The position numbers and the translations under genes were made by a program. Below, piece after piece: positions 7,423 to 8,563 of a stretch of DNA of 8,563 nucleotides. Position 1 is the stretch's first letter, and every line of letters begins with the position of its first letter. This DNA is from Collinsella sp. AF02-46-1. Lineage in GTDB: Bacteria; Actinomycetota; Coriobacteriia; Coriobacteriales; Coriobacteriaceae. The DNA lies in assembly GCF_003465825.1 (NCBI RefSeq), contig NZ_QSBV01000031.1:1-8563 (forward strand). The letters run 5' to 3'. The notes under the pieces are model-generated. The model did not search any database and was not told where the DNA came from. It was given only the letters and a program-made list of their open reading frames with translations.

Positions 7423-8418
7423 TTACTTGAGCGTAGCGTACATGACAGCCTTGATGGTGTGCATGCGGTTCTCGGCCTCGTCGAAGACCTTGGAAGCGGG
7501 GCTCTCGAAGACCTCGTCGGTGACCTCCTGCTCGGTGATGCCGAACTGCTCGCACTTCTCTGCGCCAATCGTGGTGTTGGTGTCGTGGAAGCTGGGCAGG
7601 CAGTGCAGGAAGATGGCACCCGGGTTGGCCATAGCCATGACCTCGGAGGTAACACGATACGGGGTGAGCTGAGCGATGCGCTCGGCCCAGACCTCGTCGG
7701 GCTCGCCCATGGAGACCCAAACGTCGGTGTAGAGAACGTCGGCACCGGTGACGCCGTCCTTGACGTCGGTGGTCAGCTTGATGGTGCAGCCGTTGGCCTC
7801 GGCGATGGGCTTGCAGGCCTCGATGACGTCATCGGCGGGCATGCACTCCTCGGGGCCGCAGGCCACGAAGTTCATGCCGAGCTTGGAGCAGACAACCATG
7901 AGGGAGCGAGCGACGTTGTTCTTGCAGTCGCCCATGAAGACGAGGGTCTTGCCCTTGATGTCGTAGTTGAAGTTCTCCTGGACGGTCAGGATGTCGGCGA
8001 GCATCTGGGTGGGGTGCCACTCAGTGGTCAGGCCGTTCCACACGGGCACGCCGGACTTAGCGGCGAGCTCCTCGACGTCGTCCTGGGCAAAGCCGCGGAA
8101 CTCGATGCCGTCATACATGCGGCCGAGAACGCGGGCGGTGTCCTCGATGGACTCCTTCTTGCCCATCTGGGACGAACCGGGATCGAGGTAGGTAACGCCC
8201 ATGCCCAGGTCCATGCCGCCGACCTCGAAGGCGCAGCGGGTACGAGTGGAGGTCTTCTGGAAGAGCAGGACGATGTTCTTGCCCTCGAGATAGCGGTGCG
8301 GAACGCCAGCACGCTTCATGTCCTTGAAGTTCTTGGAGAGCTTGAGCAGGTACTCAATCTCCTCGGTGGTGAGGTCGAGGAGCTTGAGGAAGCTACGGCC
8401 GGAGAGGTTAACACCCAT
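7423..8418 (-). CDS. arcB: Ornithine carbamoyltransferase, probably catabolic
   Basis: This cytosolic enzyme interconverts ornithine plus carbamoyl phosphate and citrulline plus phosphate. Beside arcA it should run towards ornithine and carbamoyl phosphate. The 331 residues match the family. The N-terminal domain carries the carbamoyl-phosphate loop STRTR (57-61, in QKTSTRTRCAFEVGG) and HPTQ (135-138, in TEWHPTQMLAD). The C-terminal ornithine-binding domain carries DVWVSMGE (232-239) and HCLP (272-275, in HCLPSFHD). FMGDCKNNVARSL (161-173) is the usual GD.+NNV segment. The ATG at 8418 is chosen because AAAGGAAA lies about 8 bases upstream and the protein then starts at the expected MGVNLSGRSFLKLLDL; an in-frame ATG at 8508 would reach into the intergenic hairpin. 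An anabolic argF role is possible but less likely given context. Confidence 0.95.
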   Translation of the reverse strand: MGVNLSGRSFLKLLDLTTEEIEYLLKLSKNFKDMKRAGVPHRYLEGKNIVLLFQKTSTRTRCAFEVGGMDLGMGVTYLDPGSSQMGKKESIEDTARVLGRMYDGIEFRGFAQDDVEELAAKSGVPVWNGLTTEWHPTQMLADILTVQENFNYDIKGKTLVFMGDCKNNVARSLMVVCSKLGMNFVACGPEECMPADDVIEACKPIAEANGCTIKLTTDVKDGVTGADVLYTDVWVSMGEPDEVWAERIAQLTPYRVTSEVMAMANPGAIFLHCLPSFHDTNTTIGAEKCEQFGITEQEVTDEVFESPASKVFDEAENRMHTIKAVMYATLK

Positions 8419-8463
8419 GGTTCGTTTCCTTTCGAAGAAATGAATTACGTAAGTATTAGTGTT

Positions 8464-8511
8464 GCCCGTTTGACGGGCGAAACCGGTGCGGTTGTAGGGA
8501 AACCGCACCGG
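8464..8511 (-). promoter_or_regulatory. Paired hairpins between arcA and arcB
   Basis: CCGGTGCGGTT (8483-8493) and AACCGCACCGG (8501-8511) form a perfect 11-bp stem with a 7-base loop, 12 bases after the arcA stop. On the minus strand it is followed by TTTCG, too short for a strong terminator. A second stem, GCCCGT/ACGGGC (8464-8469 and 8473-8478), follows directly. These may be a leaky terminator or an mRNA processing and stability element. TTACGTAA (8445-8452) is a small palindrome nearer arcB; I see no convincing ArgR box. Confidence 0.6.
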
Positions 8512-8523
8512 AAACTGAAAGAC

Positions 8524-8563
8524 TTAGAGGTCCTCGCGCCAGAAGGGCATGCTCATGCAGCGC
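8524..8563 (-). CDS. arcA: Arginine deiminase, C-terminal end only (continues beyond the right edge)
   Basis: Only the last 12 complete codons plus the TAA stop (8524-8526) are in the window. They read RCMSMPFWREDL, which matches the conserved C-terminus of arginine deiminases, where the Cys of the (R/H)CM segment is the catalytic nucleophile forming the amidino-enzyme intermediate. The enzyme hydrolyses arginine to citrulline and ammonia. The identification rests on this short motif plus the neighbouring carbamoyltransferase 105 bases downstream. The start, length and promoter lie outside the window. Confidence 0.85.
   Translation of the reverse strand, partial: RCMSMPFWREDL

Overview
The window looks like chromosomal core sequence from a GC-rich, anaerobic actinobacterium. 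Codon choice, gene content and protein sequence suggest class Coriobacteriia, most like Collinsella; this rests on recognition, not a search. Every gene I can support lies on the minus strand, so transcription runs from high to low coordinates. The order in reading direction is: 3' end of arcA (arginine deiminase), arcB/argF (ornithine carbamoyltransferase), a YfcC-family arcD-type antiporter, a 605-base gene-free stretch, a DUF1846 (UPF0371) protein, a small winged-helix regulator, pyrG (CTP synthase), xerD (tyrosine recombinase), then a gene-free end.

Positions 5797-8563 are the downstream part of an arginine deiminase cluster. ArcA releases ammonia and citrulline from arginine. The carbamoyltransferase converts citrulline and phosphate to ornithine and carbamoyl phosphate. 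The transporter probably exchanges external arginine for internal ornithine. No carbamate kinase (arcC) is present on this side of the cluster, so the ATP-forming step must be encoded upstream of the window or elsewhere. Strong hairpins separate arcA from arcB and arcB from the transporter, which suggests that transcript levels are set gene by gene.

Positions 5192-5796 hold no convincing gene but are dense in inverted repeats. These include two adjacent REP/MITE-like palindromes (5301-5369 and 5376-5408) and several terminator-like hairpins behind the transporter. This is the least explained part of the window.

Positions 3643-5191 carry the DUF1846 gene with a consensus -10 box and a clear terminator. 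Positions 3065-3453 carry a 112-residue winged-helix protein with its own strong ribosome binding site and terminator.

Positions 241-2936 are a pyrG-xerD pair separated by only 2 bases, with xerD probably starting at GTG. It ends in a long hairpin. The pyrG leader contains an exact DnaA-box match. Positions 1-240 contain short AT-rich repeats and an operator-like palindrome, perhaps controlling a gene beyond the left edge.

I found no CRISPR array, tRNA, rRNA, prophage, insertion sequence or clear novel multi-gene system. The interesting signals are in the intergenic DNA.
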